In this document: piece by piece, positions 44,098 to 54,223 of the stretch
Position numbering within the stretch: position 1 is the stretch's first letter
How the letters are laid out: the number at the start of each line of letters is the position of its first letter
Assembly: GCF_023715445.1 (NCBI RefSeq)
Contig: NZ_JAMBOD010000001.1
Span: forward strand, 620,001 to 684,000
Direction of reading: 5' to 3'
DNA length: 64,000 nt
Source of the DNA: Fictibacillus nanhaiensis
GTDB taxonomy: Bacteria > Bacillota > Bacilli > Bacillales > Fictibacillaceae
Notes under the pieces: model-generated
Databases searched by the model: none
Seen by the model: the letters and a program-made list of their open reading frames with translations, nothing else
What the model was told of the DNA's origin: nothing
Position numbers and translations under genes: made by a program

Positions 44098-45199
44098 CTG
44101 TTTGTATAGTGGACTCTATAACAACTGTATCGTACTTTCTCTGTGAAAGTTCCTTTTCAAGCACAAGTTTGAGTTCCCTTTTCATTATTTCTTCTATATG
44201 ATGGCCAGCATCAATGATCGTCAAACCCTCTGCTTGGGCATCGTGCGCATTATGATAATAGATATCTCCTGTCACTAGAACATCTGCCCCTTTTCTGACA
44301 GCAGGATAAATGTATTTGTTGCCATCTCCTCCAACTACCGCAACTTTTTTTATTGGATGATTATGCCCTTTAATCACCCGGACGCTGGAGATCCCAAAAA
44401 CGTTTTTAACATGTTGAACAAATTCTTCAATTTCCATCTCTTTAATCAGTTTACCGATTTTTCCTATGCCAAGTTCATTTCCTTTATTAAGCAGCGGATA
44501 AAGGTCATAAGCTACTTCTTCGTAAGGATGAGCTTTTTTCATTGCTGATAATACTGCATTCTGAATGGAAACTGGAAAAATAGATTCGATTTTCACTTCT
44601 TCTGTTCGCTCAAGTTTTCCTTGTTCACCAATGTATGGGTTTGTTCCTTCTAGGGGTGTAAAAGTCCCCCATCCACTTGAAGAAAAACTGCAATGACTGT
44701 AGTTTCCGATATGCCCGGCACCCGCATCTCCCAGAGCTTGTCTGACAGCTTCCTCATGAGAGGATGGGACAAAAACAGAAAGCTTTATGAGCTGTTCCTC
44801 ATATGTAGGTGCAAGCACTTCTGATTGACTAAGTTCTAAACGCTCAGAAAGCCATTCGTTTACGCCTGAAGCTGTTACATCGAGATTCGTATGAGCCGCA
44901 TAAACTGTTATATCGTTCTTGATCAGCTTTTCAATAATTCTTCCTTTTGAAGTACTTGTATCTATCTTTTTTAATGGTCGGTACAATAAAGGATGATGAG
45001 CTATAATCAAATCCACTTCATTATCTATTGCTTCATCTACAACACTTTCAAGAACGTCCAATGCTATCATTACTTTTTTCACTGGACGGTTTAATGACCC
45101 AATCTGTAACCCGATTGGGTCATCTTCTACTGCCAGTTTTTTAGGGGCGAAGCTTTCTAAAAGTGAAATGACGAACTGCCCGTTTGCTGTTTTGCTCAA
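44078..45199 (-). CDS. yqfO: Nif3-like dinuclear metal-centre protein YqfO
   Basis: 373 residues from TTG 45199, with GAGGAG eight bases upstream; a GTG nine bases earlier overlaps that site. The TTGA junction overlaps the trmK stop. GTP cyclohydrolase I type 2/NIF3 family: metal His residues in IIAHHPLLYRP near 66-76 and in the C-terminal TGDIYYHNAHDA and DAGHHIEE. The central insertion (about 125-240) is the PII-like CutA-type domain seen in Bacillus YqfO. Cellular role not settled. Confidence 0.92.
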   Translation of the reverse strand: MSKTANGQFVISLLESFAPKKLAVEDDPIGLQIGSLNRPVKKVMIALDVLESVVDEAIDNEVDLIIAHHPLLYRPLKKIDTSTSKGRIIEKLIKNDITVYAAHTNLDVTASGVNEWLSERLELSQSEVLAPTYEEQLIKLSVFVPSSHEEAVRQALGDAGAGHIGNYSHCSFSSSGWGTFTPLEGTNPYIGEQGKLERTEEVKIESIFPVSIQNAVLSAMKKAHPYEEVAYDLYPLLNKGNELGIGKIGKLIKEMEIEEFVQHVKNVFGISSVRVIKGHNHPIKKVAVVGGDGNKYIYPAVRKGADVLVTGDIYYHNAHDAQAEGLTIIDAGHHIEEIMKRELKLVLEKELSQRKYDTVVIESTIQTEPFTFM

Positions 45200-45897
45200 T
45201 CGATCCACTCCTCAGCAAGATTAATATGATCTAAAAGTTCTTTCCTTTTGGTTTCTGCCGCTGTCCCTTGGCTATGTTCCATTTGAGCCAAAATTGCCTT
45301 CCATTGCTTGACTTCCCCAGCCCATTTTTCTTTAAACGCTTCATTTTGGTTTTTTAATAAGAATGGACCAAATAGCAGTTCAGCATCTATTTGATTTGAA
45401 TAGGGCTGCTCACCGATTCGGTCCGCAACGAGAATTTCATAAATTTTACCGTCTTCTTTTATTATCTCTTCAGCAGAAAGTACCCAATTTTCTTTTAACA
45501 GCCAATTTCTTACGGTTTTCGCTCCTACATTAGGCTGCAGAACTAATCTTTTTGCGCTTCCAAGTTTCTCCTTACCTTTTTCAAGGATGGAAGTAATCAG
45601 GGAACCCCCCATGCCGCAAATTGTAACAACTTCTGCTTCATTTTCTTTGAGTACGGAAAGTCCGTCTCCTTTTCTAACTTCAATAATGTCTGTTAAACCA
45701 TCAAGGACTACTTGCTCTTTAGCAGATAGATAAGGTCCTTCTGTAATCTCGCCCGCGATTCCTTTTTTAATTATTTTTTTTATTCCTAAATAACAAGGGA
45801 GGTAGGCGTGGTCTGAACCGATATCGGCCAGTACAGACCCCTGAAGTACATAACTTGAGACTTTCTCAAGCCTTTTAGATAGTTTTTCGGAATTCAT
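45196..45897 (-). CDS. trmK: tRNA (adenine(22)-N(1))-methyltransferase TrmK
   Basis: 233 residues. SAM-binding Rossmann motif DIGSDHAYLPCYL near 25-37, then GDGLSVL and the motif IV-like GMGG near 95, as in TrmK (YqfN). It methylates A22 of tRNA D-loops. Coiled-coil-like C-terminus. Translationally coupled to yqfO. Confidence 0.94.
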   Translation of the reverse strand: MNSEKLSKRLEKVSSYVLQGSVLADIGSDHAYLPCYLGIKKIIKKGIAGEITEGPYLSAKEQVVLDGLTDIIEVRKGDGLSVLKENEAEVVTICGMGGSLITSILEKGKEKLGSAKRLVLQPNVGAKTVRNWLLKENWVLSAEEIIKEDGKIYEILVADRIGEQPYSNQIDAELLFGPFLLKNQNEAFKEKWAGEVKQWKAILAQMEHSQGTAAETKRKELLDHINLAEEWID

Positions 45898-45965
45898 TTT
45901 TTATCACCGCTTTAGTTTCATTATTATAGTATCTGTCTTTCTCAGTAAATTTTGCAAAGCTGCAT

Positions 45966-46008
45966 GAAAAAAAGCTTCTTGTCCAATTTAACAAGAAGCC
46001 CTTTTTTA
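45966..46008 (-). terminator. Terminator of cccA
   Basis: Nine-pair stem GCTTCTTGT/ACAAGAAGC with an eight-base loop; T7 on the minus strand. Confidence 0.9.
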
Positions 46009-46010
46009 TT

Positions 46011-46355
46011 TTATTTTTTTTCTGCGAGCCATTTTACCACTATTTTTGCTTCTTCTCCCTTAACAACACCGGCCGGCATTCCGCCTGGCTTACCGTTTTT
46101 CACGATATCAGCAATTTCCTCTTCTGAATACTCGCCGCCAATCTTATCAAGTGCAGGACCAGTTCCGCCTTCAAGATTTTGTCCGTGACAAGAAGAACAA
46201 TTCTGTTTAAAAATTGCTTCTGGATCCATCGCAGCCTTTTCTTTATCCTGGCTTGCCTGATGGATCTTGTTGATACCATATCCGCCCATTGTAAGCATAA
46301 GAACAATTCCAATAACTCCTATAATGGCAAAAGGAATGAGTGGATTACGCTTCAT
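46011..46355 (-). CDS. cccA: Cytochrome c-550, membrane-anchored
   Basis: 114 residues. N-terminal membrane anchor (about 8-27), a short linker, then a class I cytochrome c domain with the haem motif CSSCH near 53-57 and distal Met in the GGMPAG loop. Electron carrier on the outer face of the membrane. AGGAGG seven bases before ATG. In B. subtilis cccA is next to sigA; here a fatty-acid operon lies between them. Confidence 0.93.
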   Translation of the reverse strand: MKRNPLIPFAIIGVIGIVLMLTMGGYGINKIHQASQDKEKAAMDPEAIFKQNCSSCHGQNLEGGTGPALDKIGGEYSEEEIADIVKNGKPGGMPAGVVKGEEAKIVVKWLAEKK

Positions 46356-46444
46356 TCATATTCCTCCTTCTTCTGTACAGCACATTTGTTGTAGTCTTTA
46401 AAACCTAATATGTATTGGCTAACAATCCATAACCTATTGTACTT

Positions 46445-46458
46445 TAAAAGCGTTTACT
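46445..46458. promoter_or_regulatory. Candidate cre upstream of cccA
   Basis: TAAAAGCGTTTACT, 12 of 14 matches to the CcpA consensus, about 90 bases upstream of the cccA start. The rest of the 46356-46631 gap shows no gene. Confidence 0.4.
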
Positions 46459-46631
46459 TGGGAAGGGCAAACTATATTTTTCCCAGTTTTGTCACAAGAT
46501 ATTACAGAATTTAATAAAGAAAACTTGGCTGACTCAAAGCCCTATCCGTCAGCCTAAGATGCACCCATACTTTATCCCCTAACCATGTTTGCTGCGTCGT
46601 TTATCAATCAGTTAAAAAAATATACCTTCTT

Positions 46632-46663
46632 AAAGTGAAAATAGCCACACGCTGGTGGCTATT
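46632..46663 (-). terminator. Terminator of the fatty-acid operon
   Basis: AATAGCCAC/GTGGCTATT with a six-base loop, then TTCACTTT on the minus strand; the stop codon is in the 5' arm. Confidence 0.75.
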
Positions 46664-48275
46664 CATGTGTAACAGATAAAGCCTCTAATGCTTGTTCTCT
46701 AAGTTTGTACTTTTGGATTTTACCTGAAGCTGTCATCGGGTACTCATCCACAAACAAGAAATATTCCGGTATTTTAAAATGAGCTATCTTACCTTTGCAA
46801 TAGTCTTTTAGTTGATCTGCAGAAAGAGATTGACCTTCTTTTAACTGAATACAGGCAGCTACTTTTTCACCAAACTTTTTGTCAGGGACTCCAATAACCT
46901 GAACATCCAGAATGGCAGGATGAGAGTAAAGGAATTCTTCTACTTCCCTCGGATAAACATTTTCTCCTCCACGAATAATCATATCTTTCAATCTGCCTGT
47001 TATTCTGTAATAGCCCTCTTCGTCAACTGTTGCCAAATCTCCCGTATGAAGCCATCCTTCACTGTCAATTGCTTCTTTCGTAGCTTCGGGCATTTTATAG
47101 TAGCCTTTCATGACATGATAGCCTCTTGTACACAGCTCACCTTGTACTCCAGGTTTTACTTCTTTATGTGTAATCGGGTCGACCACTTTTGCCTCAACCT
47201 GGGAGTGCTTTTTTCCTACAGTTTCCACACGCCGCTCGATCGGGTCATCTGTTCTCGTTTGTGTAATAACAGGAGATGACTCAGTTTGTCCGTAAGCAAT
47301 CGTAATCTCACTCATTCCCATTTTATCGATTACTTTTTTCATCACCTCAATTGGGCATGGCGAGCCAGCCATGATTCCAGTTCTCAAAGTGCTTAAATGA
47401 TATGAATCAAAGTCAGGAAGATTAAGTTCGGCGATAAACATCGTAGGTACGCCATGCAATCCTGTACATTTTTCCTTTGCCACTGTCTCTAAAACTTCTT
47501 TCGGATCAAATTGAACAATAGGAACCATCGTCGCTCCAACGGAAACAGCAGCAAGCGTTCCTAGTACACAACCAAAACAATGGAAAAAGGGAACAGGTAT
47601 ACACAGCCTGTCGGCATTCGTAAGGTTCATACTGTCAGCAATCTGCCTTGCATTATTTACAATGTTATAGTGAGTCAGCATTACACCTTTAGGAAAACCT
47701 GTTGTACCTGATGTATATTGCATGTTAATTACTTCATCATAGTGCAAAGATTCTTCTCTTCTTTGCAGATCCTCATCCGTTATCACATCACCTGCAGCTA
47801 ACATCTCCTGAAATGTGCTGTATGAGGAAGAGCTGTTGTTATCAATTTGTATAAAGTGCTTAAGCTCCGGAAATTCTTCTATTCTGTTTTTTACAGAGTC
47901 AACCATTTTTCTGTAAGATGTTGAGCGGAACTCCTCTATAAAAAATAAGGCTTTAGCATCCGATTGTTTCAACAGATAATCGAGTTCGGCACTTTGATAA
48001 TTCGTGTTAACCGTCACTAAGACTGCCCCAGCTCTTGCCGATCCAAATTGCAATAAAAGCCATTCTGGAACATTTGTTGCCCAGACAGCGATGTGATCCC
48101 CTTTTTGAATCCCCATCGCCATTAGACCCTTAGCGACTTTTGACGTCAATTCATAAAATTCTTGATAGGTGTAGCGAATTCCAAGTTTACTGTAAACAAT
48201 GGCTTCTTGTGCATTGTTTTTTTGCGCTTGTTTTTTTAAACAATCTCCAACAGTTACCTTCATTAACTCAGCCAT
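46659..48275 (-). CDS. AMP-binding acyl-CoA synthetase
   Basis: 538 residues of the ANL superfamily. P-loop YTSGTTGFPKGVMLTH near 188-203, YGQTESSP near 325, the hinge region TGDLATVDEEGYYRITGRLKDMI and ENVYPREVEEF, and the C-terminal catalytic Lys in TASGKIQKYKLRE. It activates a fatty acid to acyl-AMP then acyl-CoA. The medium/long-chain type resembles YngI/LcfA; chain preference is unknown. 30 bases after the acyl-CoA dehydrogenase gene in one operon. Confidence 0.92.
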   Translation of the reverse strand: MAELMKVTVGDCLKKQAQKNNAQEAIVYSKLGIRYTYQEFYELTSKVAKGLMAMGIQKGDHIAVWATNVPEWLLLQFGSARAGAVLVTVNTNYQSAELDYLLKQSDAKALFFIEEFRSTSYRKMVDSVKNRIEEFPELKHFIQIDNNSSSSYSTFQEMLAAGDVITDEDLQRREESLHYDEVINMQYTSGTTGFPKGVMLTHYNIVNNARQIADSMNLTNADRLCIPVPFFHCFGCVLGTLAAVSVGATMVPIVQFDPKEVLETVAKEKCTGLHGVPTMFIAELNLPDFDSYHLSTLRTGIMAGSPCPIEVMKKVIDKMGMSEITIAYGQTESSPVITQTRTDDPIERRVETVGKKHSQVEAKVVDPITHKEVKPGVQGELCTRGYHVMKGYYKMPEATKEAIDSEGWLHTGDLATVDEEGYYRITGRLKDMIIRGGENVYPREVEEFLYSHPAILDVQVIGVPDKKFGEKVAACIQLKEGQSLSADQLKDYCKGKIAHFKIPEYFLFVDEYPMTASGKIQKYKLREQALEALSVTHE

Positions 48276-48305
48276 AATTCACCCCATCATATAATATTAT
48301 GAAAA

Positions 48306-49445
48306 TCAGCAGCCAATTTCTCTGGCAATTACAATACGCTGAACCTCAGATGTTCCTTCTCCAATCTCAAGAAGTTTTGCATCCCGGAAGTAGCGTTCAA
48401 CATGATAATCTCTCATGTAGCCGTTTCCGCCGTGAATTTGTACTGATTCTGAACAAATTTGCATGCATGCTTCAGAAGCATACAATTTAGCCATGGAAGC
48501 TTCTTTAGAAAATTTCTTTCCTTGATCTTTCAGCCATGCAGCTTTATATACCATCATTCTTGCAAGTTCGATTTTCATCGCCATATCTGCAAGCTTAAAC
48601 TGAATAGCTTGAAACTTAGAAATCGATCTTCCAAATTGTTTACGCTCTTTTGCATAAGCCAGCGCCTTCTCATAAGCCGCTTGTGCAATTCCGACTGCCA
48701 TGGCACCAATTCCTATACGTCCCCCATCAAGTGTCACCAGGAACTGTTTAAAGCCGTCACCGCGTTTACCTAACAAGTTTTCTTCTGGTACTCTAACATT
48801 TTCCATAAAAAGTTCTGTTGTGTTAGAGGAATGAAGACCCATCTTTTCATAGTTATCTATAACTTTGAAACCTTTTGCATCCGATGGAACGATAACTGCG
48901 GATATCTCTTTATCATTGCCGTTTCTATTCGTAATCGCAGTCAGTGCTAAATGCTTAGCATAGCTTGCATTTGTAATATAGCACTTGCTTCCGTTAATAA
49001 CCCATTCCCCATTTTCCAAAACTGCCGTGGTTTCAGTTCCTCCGGCATCAGACCCTGCATTAGGCTCCGTCAACCCGAACGCTCCGAATGATTCTCCTGT
49101 ACAAATTGGCGTTAAATATTTCTCTTTTTGTTCATGTGTACCAAATAAATTTAAAGGCGCTCCGCCTAATGAAACGTGAGCTGAATATGTAATACCAGTA
49201 GAACCGCATGCACGGCTCAGCTCTTCTACTGCAATCGCAAAACTGATCGTATCAGCTCCGCCACCGCCATATTCTTCAGGAAATGGCAAACCCATCATTC
49301 CAAGCTTCGAAAGCTTTTGGAAGATTTCTACTGGGAACTCTTTATTTTTGTCTCTTGTTTCAGCTCCCGGTGCTACAACTTCATCCGCAAATTCCTTCAT
49401 CATTTTCTGAATCATCATTTGTTCTTCTGTTAATGTAAAATTCAT
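48306..49445 (-). CDS. Acyl-CoA dehydrogenase
   Basis: 379 residues, full-length FAD-dependent acyl-CoA dehydrogenase. [14 protein letters not shown] near 125, the FAD-contact motif near [36 protein letters not shown], and the C-terminal [14 protein letters not shown] with the catalytic Glu in the short-chain position. First oxidation step of beta-oxidation; pairs with the acyl-CoA synthetase downstream. Confidence 0.93.
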   Translation of the reverse strand: MNFTLTEEQMMIQKMMKEFADEVVAPGAETRDKNKEFPVEIFQKLSKLGMMGLPFPEEYGGGGADTISFAIAVEELSRACGSTGITYSAHVSLGGAPLNLFGTHEQKEKYLTPICTGESFGAFGLTEPNAGSDAGGTETTAVLENGEWVINGSKCYITNASYAKHLALTAITNRNGNDKEISAVIVPSDAKGFKVIDNYEKMGLHSSNTTELFMENVRVPEENLLGKRGDGFKQFLVTLDGGRIGIGAMAVGIAQAAYEKALAYAKERKQFGRSISKFQAIQFKLADMAMKIELARMMVYKAAWLKDQGKKFSKEASMAKLYASEACMQICSESVQIHGGNGYMRDYHVERYFRDAKLLEIGEGTSEVQRIVIAREIGC

Positions 49446-49483
49446 GGCTGCATCCCACCCTTTAAAATTAATTTGCTCTCTTT

Positions 49484-49497
49484 TGTATACGCTTTCA
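49484..49497. promoter_or_regulatory. cre site at the fatty-acid operon promoter
   Basis: On the minus strand TGAAAGCGTATACA, 13 of 14 matches to the CcpA consensus. It covers the predicted transcription start, where CcpA binding would block transcription. Confidence 0.7.
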
Positions 49498-49503
49498 TTT
49501 AAT

Positions 49504-49533
49504 ATTATAGATATAAAGGCTGAATTTTTACAA
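49504..49533 (-). promoter_or_regulatory. Promoter of the fatty-acid operon
   Basis: Minus-strand TTGTAA and TATAAT with an 18-base spacer. No FadR-type palindrome was recognised nearby. Confidence 0.65.
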
Positions 49534-49665
49534 GATTTAAACGATTTTAAATTTTAAATGATGCAGAATATATAAGGAAAATTAAGAATTTTTGAGTAAG
49601 AAGCTGTAAAAATTGAGTTTTTCGGCAGTTTGCATTGAAGTGGAATTATCAGTAAAATAAAAGCA

Positions 49666-49699
49666 ATAAAAAAAGCCTGCCGCAGAGGGCAAGCTTTTT
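49666..49699 (-). terminator. Terminator of sigA
   Basis: AAAAAGC-T-TGCC pairs with GGCA-G-GCTTTTT (one mismatch), then T7 on the minus strand. Confidence 0.85.
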
Positions 49700-50828
49700 A
49701 TTCAAGAAAGTCCTTTAAACGTTTACTTCTGCTAGGATGGCGAAGTTTACGGAGTGCTTTTGCTTCGATCTGACGAATACGTTCACGTGTTACTCCGAAG
49801 ACTTTACCTACTTCTTCAAGAGTTCTTGTACGTCCGTCATCTAAACCAAAACGTAAACGAAGCACATTTTCTTCACGATCGGTCAGAGTGTCTAAAACAT
49901 CCTCAAGCTGTTCTTTTAATAGCTCATATGCTGCAGCCTCTGATGGGGCTAATGCATCCTGATCCTCAATGAAGTCACCAAGATGAGAGTCATCCTCTTC
50001 ACCAATCGGTGTTTCTAAGGAAACTGGCTCTTGCGCAATCTTTAAGATTTCACGAACCTTTTCAGGTGTGAGTTCCATTTCTGCTCCAATTTCCTCTGGA
50101 GATGGCTCTCGGCCTAAATCCTGAAGCAGCTGACGTTGAACACGGATTAATTTGTTGATTGTTTCAACCATGTGAACTGGAATACGGATTGTACGGGCTT
50201 GGTCAGCAATAGCACGTGTAATCGCCTGGCGAATCCACCAAGTTGCATACGTACTGAATTTAAACCCTTTATCATAATCAAATTTTTCAACAGCTTTGAT
50301 TAATCCCATGTTTCCTTCTTGAATAAGGTCAAGGAACAGCATTCCCCGGCCGACATAACGTTTTGCAATACTTACAACAAGTCGTAAGTTAGCTTCTGCA
50401 AGACGGCGTTTTGCCTCTTCATCGCCATTTTCAATTCTTTTTGCGAGTTCGATTTCCTCATCTGCAGATAGAAGGTCTACCCGTCCGATTTCTTTTAAAT
50501 ACATACGGACCGGGTCATTGATTTTGACTCCAGGAGGCACACTTAAATCATTAAGGTCAAATTCTTCTTCTTCTTTTTCCATTTCAAATTTAGGATCATC
50601 TTCATCATCTGCATCCTCAGAGGCTTCCGCAACTTCTACCCCTTGCTCTTCTAGATAATGATAGAATTCATCCATTTGATCTGAATCTTGTTCGAACGGA
50701 GCAAGCTTCCCTGTGATTTCTGTATATGTCAGCCGTCCTCGCTTTTTACCGGCTTCAACTAATTGTTCTTTAACTTGATCGATGGTTAATTCGCCTTCCG
50801 TTTCTTGACGGTTTGGTTTCTCAGCCAT
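49698..50828 (-). CDS. sigA: RNA polymerase primary sigma factor SigA
   Basis: 376 residues from ATG 50828, with AAGGAGGGG upstream. Region 1.1 is at the N-terminus. Region 2 is complete ([11 protein letters not shown], core-binding and -10 recognition in [17 protein letters not shown]), then region 3 and the region 4.2 helix-turn-helix ([28 protein letters not shown]) that reads -35. Housekeeping sigma factor; forms the dnaG-sigA macromolecular synthesis operon. Confidence 0.98.
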   Translation of the reverse strand: MAEKPNRQETEGELTIDQVKEQLVEAGKKRGRLTYTEITGKLAPFEQDSDQMDEFYHYLEEQGVEVAEASEDADDEDDPKFEMEKEEEEFDLNDLSVPPGVKINDPVRMYLKEIGRVDLLSADEEIELAKRIENGDEEAKRRLAEANLRLVVSIAKRYVGRGMLFLDLIQEGNMGLIKAVEKFDYDKGFKFSTYATWWIRQAITRAIADQARTIRIPVHMVETINKLIRVQRQLLQDLGREPSPEEIGAEMELTPEKVREILKIAQEPVSLETPIGEEDDSHLGDFIEDQDALAPSEAAAYELLKEQLEDVLDTLTDREENVLRLRFGLDDGRTRTLEEVGKVFGVTRERIRQIEAKALRKLRHPSRSKRLKDFLE

Positions 50829-50870
50829 TCGATCCCCTCCTTCCAAAACTTCAACCATCCTGTGTCCCGT

Positions 50871-52679
50871 TCATTTTAGAGATCTTTTCATTCTCATAAT
50901 TTCTTGGGCAATTTGGGCTGCCAGTTTTATTTCATTCCTTCTTATTGCGTTTTCTTGCTGTTTCTCTTTTTCTTGTATCTCACGCAATAAAGGATAGCTA
51001 GAAATAATTCGAATATAATCTGCAAGCTCTACTTCGTTCATTACTTCACTAATAGTGAGCATTGCTAATTCTGATGCTAGTTTTCTTAATTTGTCATCAT
51101 CGATCCGCTGCATGAACAACCCTACATTGGGTTTATTTCCTTCTTCATAAAAGGCATACAAGTATGCAGCGATTGCATTATGTTCCTCCACATTAAATCC
51201 TGATTCAAGCTTTTCCTGAATAAGAAAAGCAGTATCGTCGCTTTTAAGCATGTGTGCAAGAACAATTCTTTCAGCATTCAGATTTTTAGGTAATAAAGAC
51301 TTCTGCAAAAGTGTTTGTATTCTAAAATTATTATCCCGCTTTTTAGGGCCGTTATCCTTTGACTTTTGCTGTTGCTTAAATGTCTGAATTTGCTGCTGTT
51401 TTAATGCGTCTAATGACAAATTAAATTCTGAAGCGATCTGACGGAGATAGTGATCTCTTTCAACCGCTTTTGGAAGACGGGCTATCTCATTGATAATCTC
51501 TTCGATATAGATCATCCGTTCTCCTTCATCCCGAAGGTTTTTACCGCGTCTATAATATTGTATTTTAAATGCCATAACCGTAAGACTAGCCCCTATTATA
51601 TCCTTTTGAAACGATTCGCTTCCAAATATGGAAATATAGTCATCGGGGTCCATACCATCTGGCATTTGTGAAATTTTAACGGTGCAGCCCTGTTTCGTCA
51701 GTATTTCTGATGCTCGGAAGGCCGCTTCCACTCCGGCACGGTCAGAATCGTAACAGATTGTGACGGATTGAACATTTCTTCTCAAAATTGCAGCATGATC
51801 TTCTGTTAAGGAAGTTCCTAATGTCGCAACTCCATTTGTTACTCCAGCTCTGAAAGCTGCAATGGTATCTACATAGCCTTCAAATATCACAGCATGCTGT
51901 TTCTGCCTGATATCAGCTCGAGAGAGATTTAAGCCGTACAGCGTTTTGCCTTTTTGAAAAATCTTTGACTCTGGACTGTTTAAATATTTTGGCTCATCCT
52001 TCCCATCTAAAACTCTGCCGCCAAACGCTACTACTGTACCTGTGCGGTCCCAGATTGGAAACATGACCCTGTTTCGAAAACGGTCATAAGCTTTTCCGTC
52101 AGATTGACGTTTCCCGATCAAACCTGCTTTTTCCGCAAGCGTAATATCCAATCCTCGCTTCTGGATGAATTGTGAAGCAGTTTCCCATGAATCAGGAGCG
52201 AAGCCTATTTGAAAGCGTTCGATAGACTCTCTTGTAAAACCTCTGTTTTCGAGATAGTCCAATGCAGGTCTTCCCTGTTTTGTGTGGAGTAAACAATGAT
52301 GGTACAGCTTAGCCAACAATTCATGAATCTCAGCCATTTTTCTTTTTTCGTCATTGCTTTTTCCGGAGAAATTTTGCTGATTAATTTGAGGCAGTTCAAC
52401 TCCGCTTTTTTTTCCTAGTTGAGTTACAGCTTCAATAAATGAGTATCCCTCTATATTCATCAAAAAAGAAAAAACGTTTCCGCCTGCTCCGCATCCAAAA
52501 CAGTGATAAATCTGCTTTTCAGGTGAGACAGAAAAAGAAGGTGATTTTTCTCCATGAAAAGGGCATAATCCAAAAAAATTGCGGCCTTGCTTTTTTAGAG
52601 GAACATAATCACTAATCACGTCTACTATGTCGTTTGCTGTCCTTACTTTTTCAATTAAATCTTCAGGTATGCGTTCCAT
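50871..52679 (-). CDS. dnaG: DNA primase
   Basis: 602 residues from ATG 52679 (B. subtilis DnaG is about the same length); the Shine-Dalgarno is weak (GGTGG). Zinc-binding domain CPFHGEKSPSF ... YHCFGCGAGG near 40-66. TOPRIM motifs IFEGYVDTIAA and CYDSDRAGVEA. The C-terminal domain that binds the DnaB-type helicase is present. Makes RNA primers for replication. 42 bases upstream of sigA. Confidence 0.97.
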   Translation of the reverse strand: MERIPEDLIEKVRTANDIVDVISDYVPLKKQGRNFFGLCPFHGEKSPSFSVSPEKQIYHCFGCGAGGNVFSFLMNIEGYSFIEAVTQLGKKSGVELPQINQQNFSGKSNDEKRKMAEIHELLAKLYHHCLLHTKQGRPALDYLENRGFTRESIERFQIGFAPDSWETASQFIQKRGLDITLAEKAGLIGKRQSDGKAYDRFRNRVMFPIWDRTGTVVAFGGRVLDGKDEPKYLNSPESKIFQKGKTLYGLNLSRADIRQKQHAVIFEGYVDTIAAFRAGVTNGVATLGTSLTEDHAAILRRNVQSVTICYDSDRAGVEAAFRASEILTKQGCTVKISQMPDGMDPDDYISIFGSESFQKDIIGASLTVMAFKIQYYRRGKNLRDEGERMIYIEEIINEIARLPKAVERDHYLRQIASEFNLSLDALKQQQIQTFKQQQKSKDNGPKKRDNNFRIQTLLQKSLLPKNLNAERIVLAHMLKSDDTAFLIQEKLESGFNVEEHNAIAAYLYAFYEEGNKPNVGLFMQRIDDDKLRKLASELAMLTISEVMNEVELADYIRIISSYPLLREIQEKEKQQENAIRRNEIKLAAQIAQEIMRMKRSLK

Positions 52680-52736
52680 ATTACCACCACAGAATCTCTG
52701 TTTCTTTGACACTAGATATATATTCGTGCCTTGAAT

Positions 52737-53204
52737 CTATTTTCCTTCAACATTCGACAGGATTTCACAAAAAACTGTAGCGAATCTTTCAGAGTCCTCC
52801 TTCGTGAATTTAGCAGGTCCTTTGGAATGTTTTCCCGAGCGCCTCGCTTTGGCAGACAAATAACGTTCATGAAGGACCCTTTCCATTTCATTCTCTTGAA
52901 AATGTTTCCCTCTTGGGGTAATAACATAAACCCCTTTTGGAATAAGCAAACTCGCGAGGGCATGATCTTGCGTAATGACAATATCATTTTTTTGAGAATG
53001 ATTATGTATGTACATGTCAACTTCTTCAGGTCTGGCATCTACTAATATCCACCGGCCTGGCTGGTCAGTATTGCTTGCGTGTGCAAATGAAGTAACAAAA
53101 ATAGGGTCAAAGTGAAATACTTTTGAATATTTATTAATCTCATCTTTTATCAATACAGGACAAGCATCTGCATCTACGTATATATTCCCTTTGAATTTTT
53201 CCAT
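52737..53204 (-). CDS. yqxD: YaiI/YqxD family protein (UPF0178)
   Basis: 155 residues. NYN/PIN-like start YVDADACP near 9-16, DIVITQDHALA and the basic RGKHF ... RR motif. The family is predicted to be a nuclease-fold protein; activity unknown. Same place as B. subtilis yqxD before dnaG. Confidence 0.92.
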   Translation of the reverse strand: MEKFKGNIYVDADACPVLIKDEINKYSKVFHFDPIFVTSFAHASNTDQPGRWILVDARPEEVDMYIHNHSQKNDIVITQDHALASLLIPKGVYVITPRGKHFQENEMERVLHERYLSAKARRSGKHSKGPAKFTKEDSERFATVFCEILSNVEGK

Positions 53205-53366
53205 AATTTTATGTTCTACCTTTTAAGTGATTCTCCTTCATTTACTAGCATTTGTCGAAAAAAAGCATACTGAATGTATCACTATTCTAGTCAAACTTTT
53301 AAATTTTAATCACAATGTAATATTATAATAAAAACACATCAATATTACCAGTAAAAAGATTGAAAA

Positions 53367-53392
53367 TAAAAAAGCGCAGTAATTTGCGCTTT
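53367..53392 (-). terminator. Terminator of ccpN-yqfL
   Basis: AAAGCGCA/TGCGCTTT stem, six-base loop, T6 on the minus strand. Confidence 0.85.
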
Positions 53393-54206
53393 ATTTGTAA
53401 GATTTCCCTTGATACAGATTATAGATTACATTTGCAGATTCTTCTACAGCTTTGTTCGAAACCTCTACTACTCTGCATCCGATTTTATCAACAATTTTGT
53501 TAAAGTACACTAACTCTTGTTTAATCCGTTCCATGTTTGCGTAGTTGGCTTCTGAATTCAATCCCAAAGCCTTTAAGCGCTCTCTGCGTATATCGTTTAA
53601 TTTTTCAGGAGTGATTTTCAGCCCGAAGCATTTATTCGGTGATACCTTAAATAACTCCTCAGGAGGCTCGACTTCCGGTACGATAGGTACATTAGCCACC
53701 TTTAAACGCTTATGAGCTAAATATTGTGACAGAGGTGTTTTTGAAGTTCTTGACACACCAATTAATACGACGTCAGCTTTCAAAATTCCCCGTGGATCCC
53801 TGCCATCATCATATTTTACTGCAAACTCAATAGCTTCAACTTTTCTGAAATAATCATCATCCAGTTTATGTACAACCCCCGGTTCGTATCTTGGCACTTG
53901 ATTCAGCCGGGATTGAAGCTGATTCATTATAGGTCCCATAATATCGACTGTTGGTATTCCATTAGCTGCTGCCTGCTTGGCTACATATTCACTAATTTCA
54001 GGAACAACTAATGTATAAGCAATAATGCCTTTATGGTCTTTGGCTAAAGAAATCACTTCATCAATGGTTTCTTTATCTTCAACATAGGGAACCCTTTTTA
54101 TCTCTATTCCTTTTGAATTAAATTGGCTTGCAGCCGCTTTTACAACCAATTCTGCCGTTTCTCCTACTGAATCAGAAACGACATATACGATTGGACGATC
54201 AGTCAT
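53391..54206 (-). CDS. yqfL: YqfL, pyruvate phosphate dikinase regulator-type kinase/pyrophosphorylase
   Basis: 271 residues of the PPDK regulatory protein family. P-loop-like [17 protein letters not shown] near 149-165, an N-terminal SDSVGETAE motif, and GLKITPEKL. Family members phosphorylate and dephosphorylate PPDK or PEP synthase with ADP/Pi. In B. subtilis YqfL modulates CcpN activity and is cotranscribed with it, as here (17-base gap). Confidence 0.94.
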   Translation of the reverse strand: MTDRPIVYVVSDSVGETAELVVKAAASQFNSKGIEIKRVPYVEDKETIDEVISLAKDHKGIIAYTLVVPEISEYVAKQAAANGIPTVDIMGPIMNQLQSRLNQVPRYEPGVVHKLDDDYFRKVEAIEFAVKYDDGRDPRGILKADVVLIGVSRTSKTPLSQYLAHKRLKVANVPIVPEVEPPEELFKVSPNKCFGLKITPEKLNDIRRERLKALGLNSEANYANMERIKQELVYFNKIVDKIGCRVVEVSNKAVEESANVIYNLYQGKSYK

Positions 54207-54223
54207 ATTGGCCTCCCCATTTA

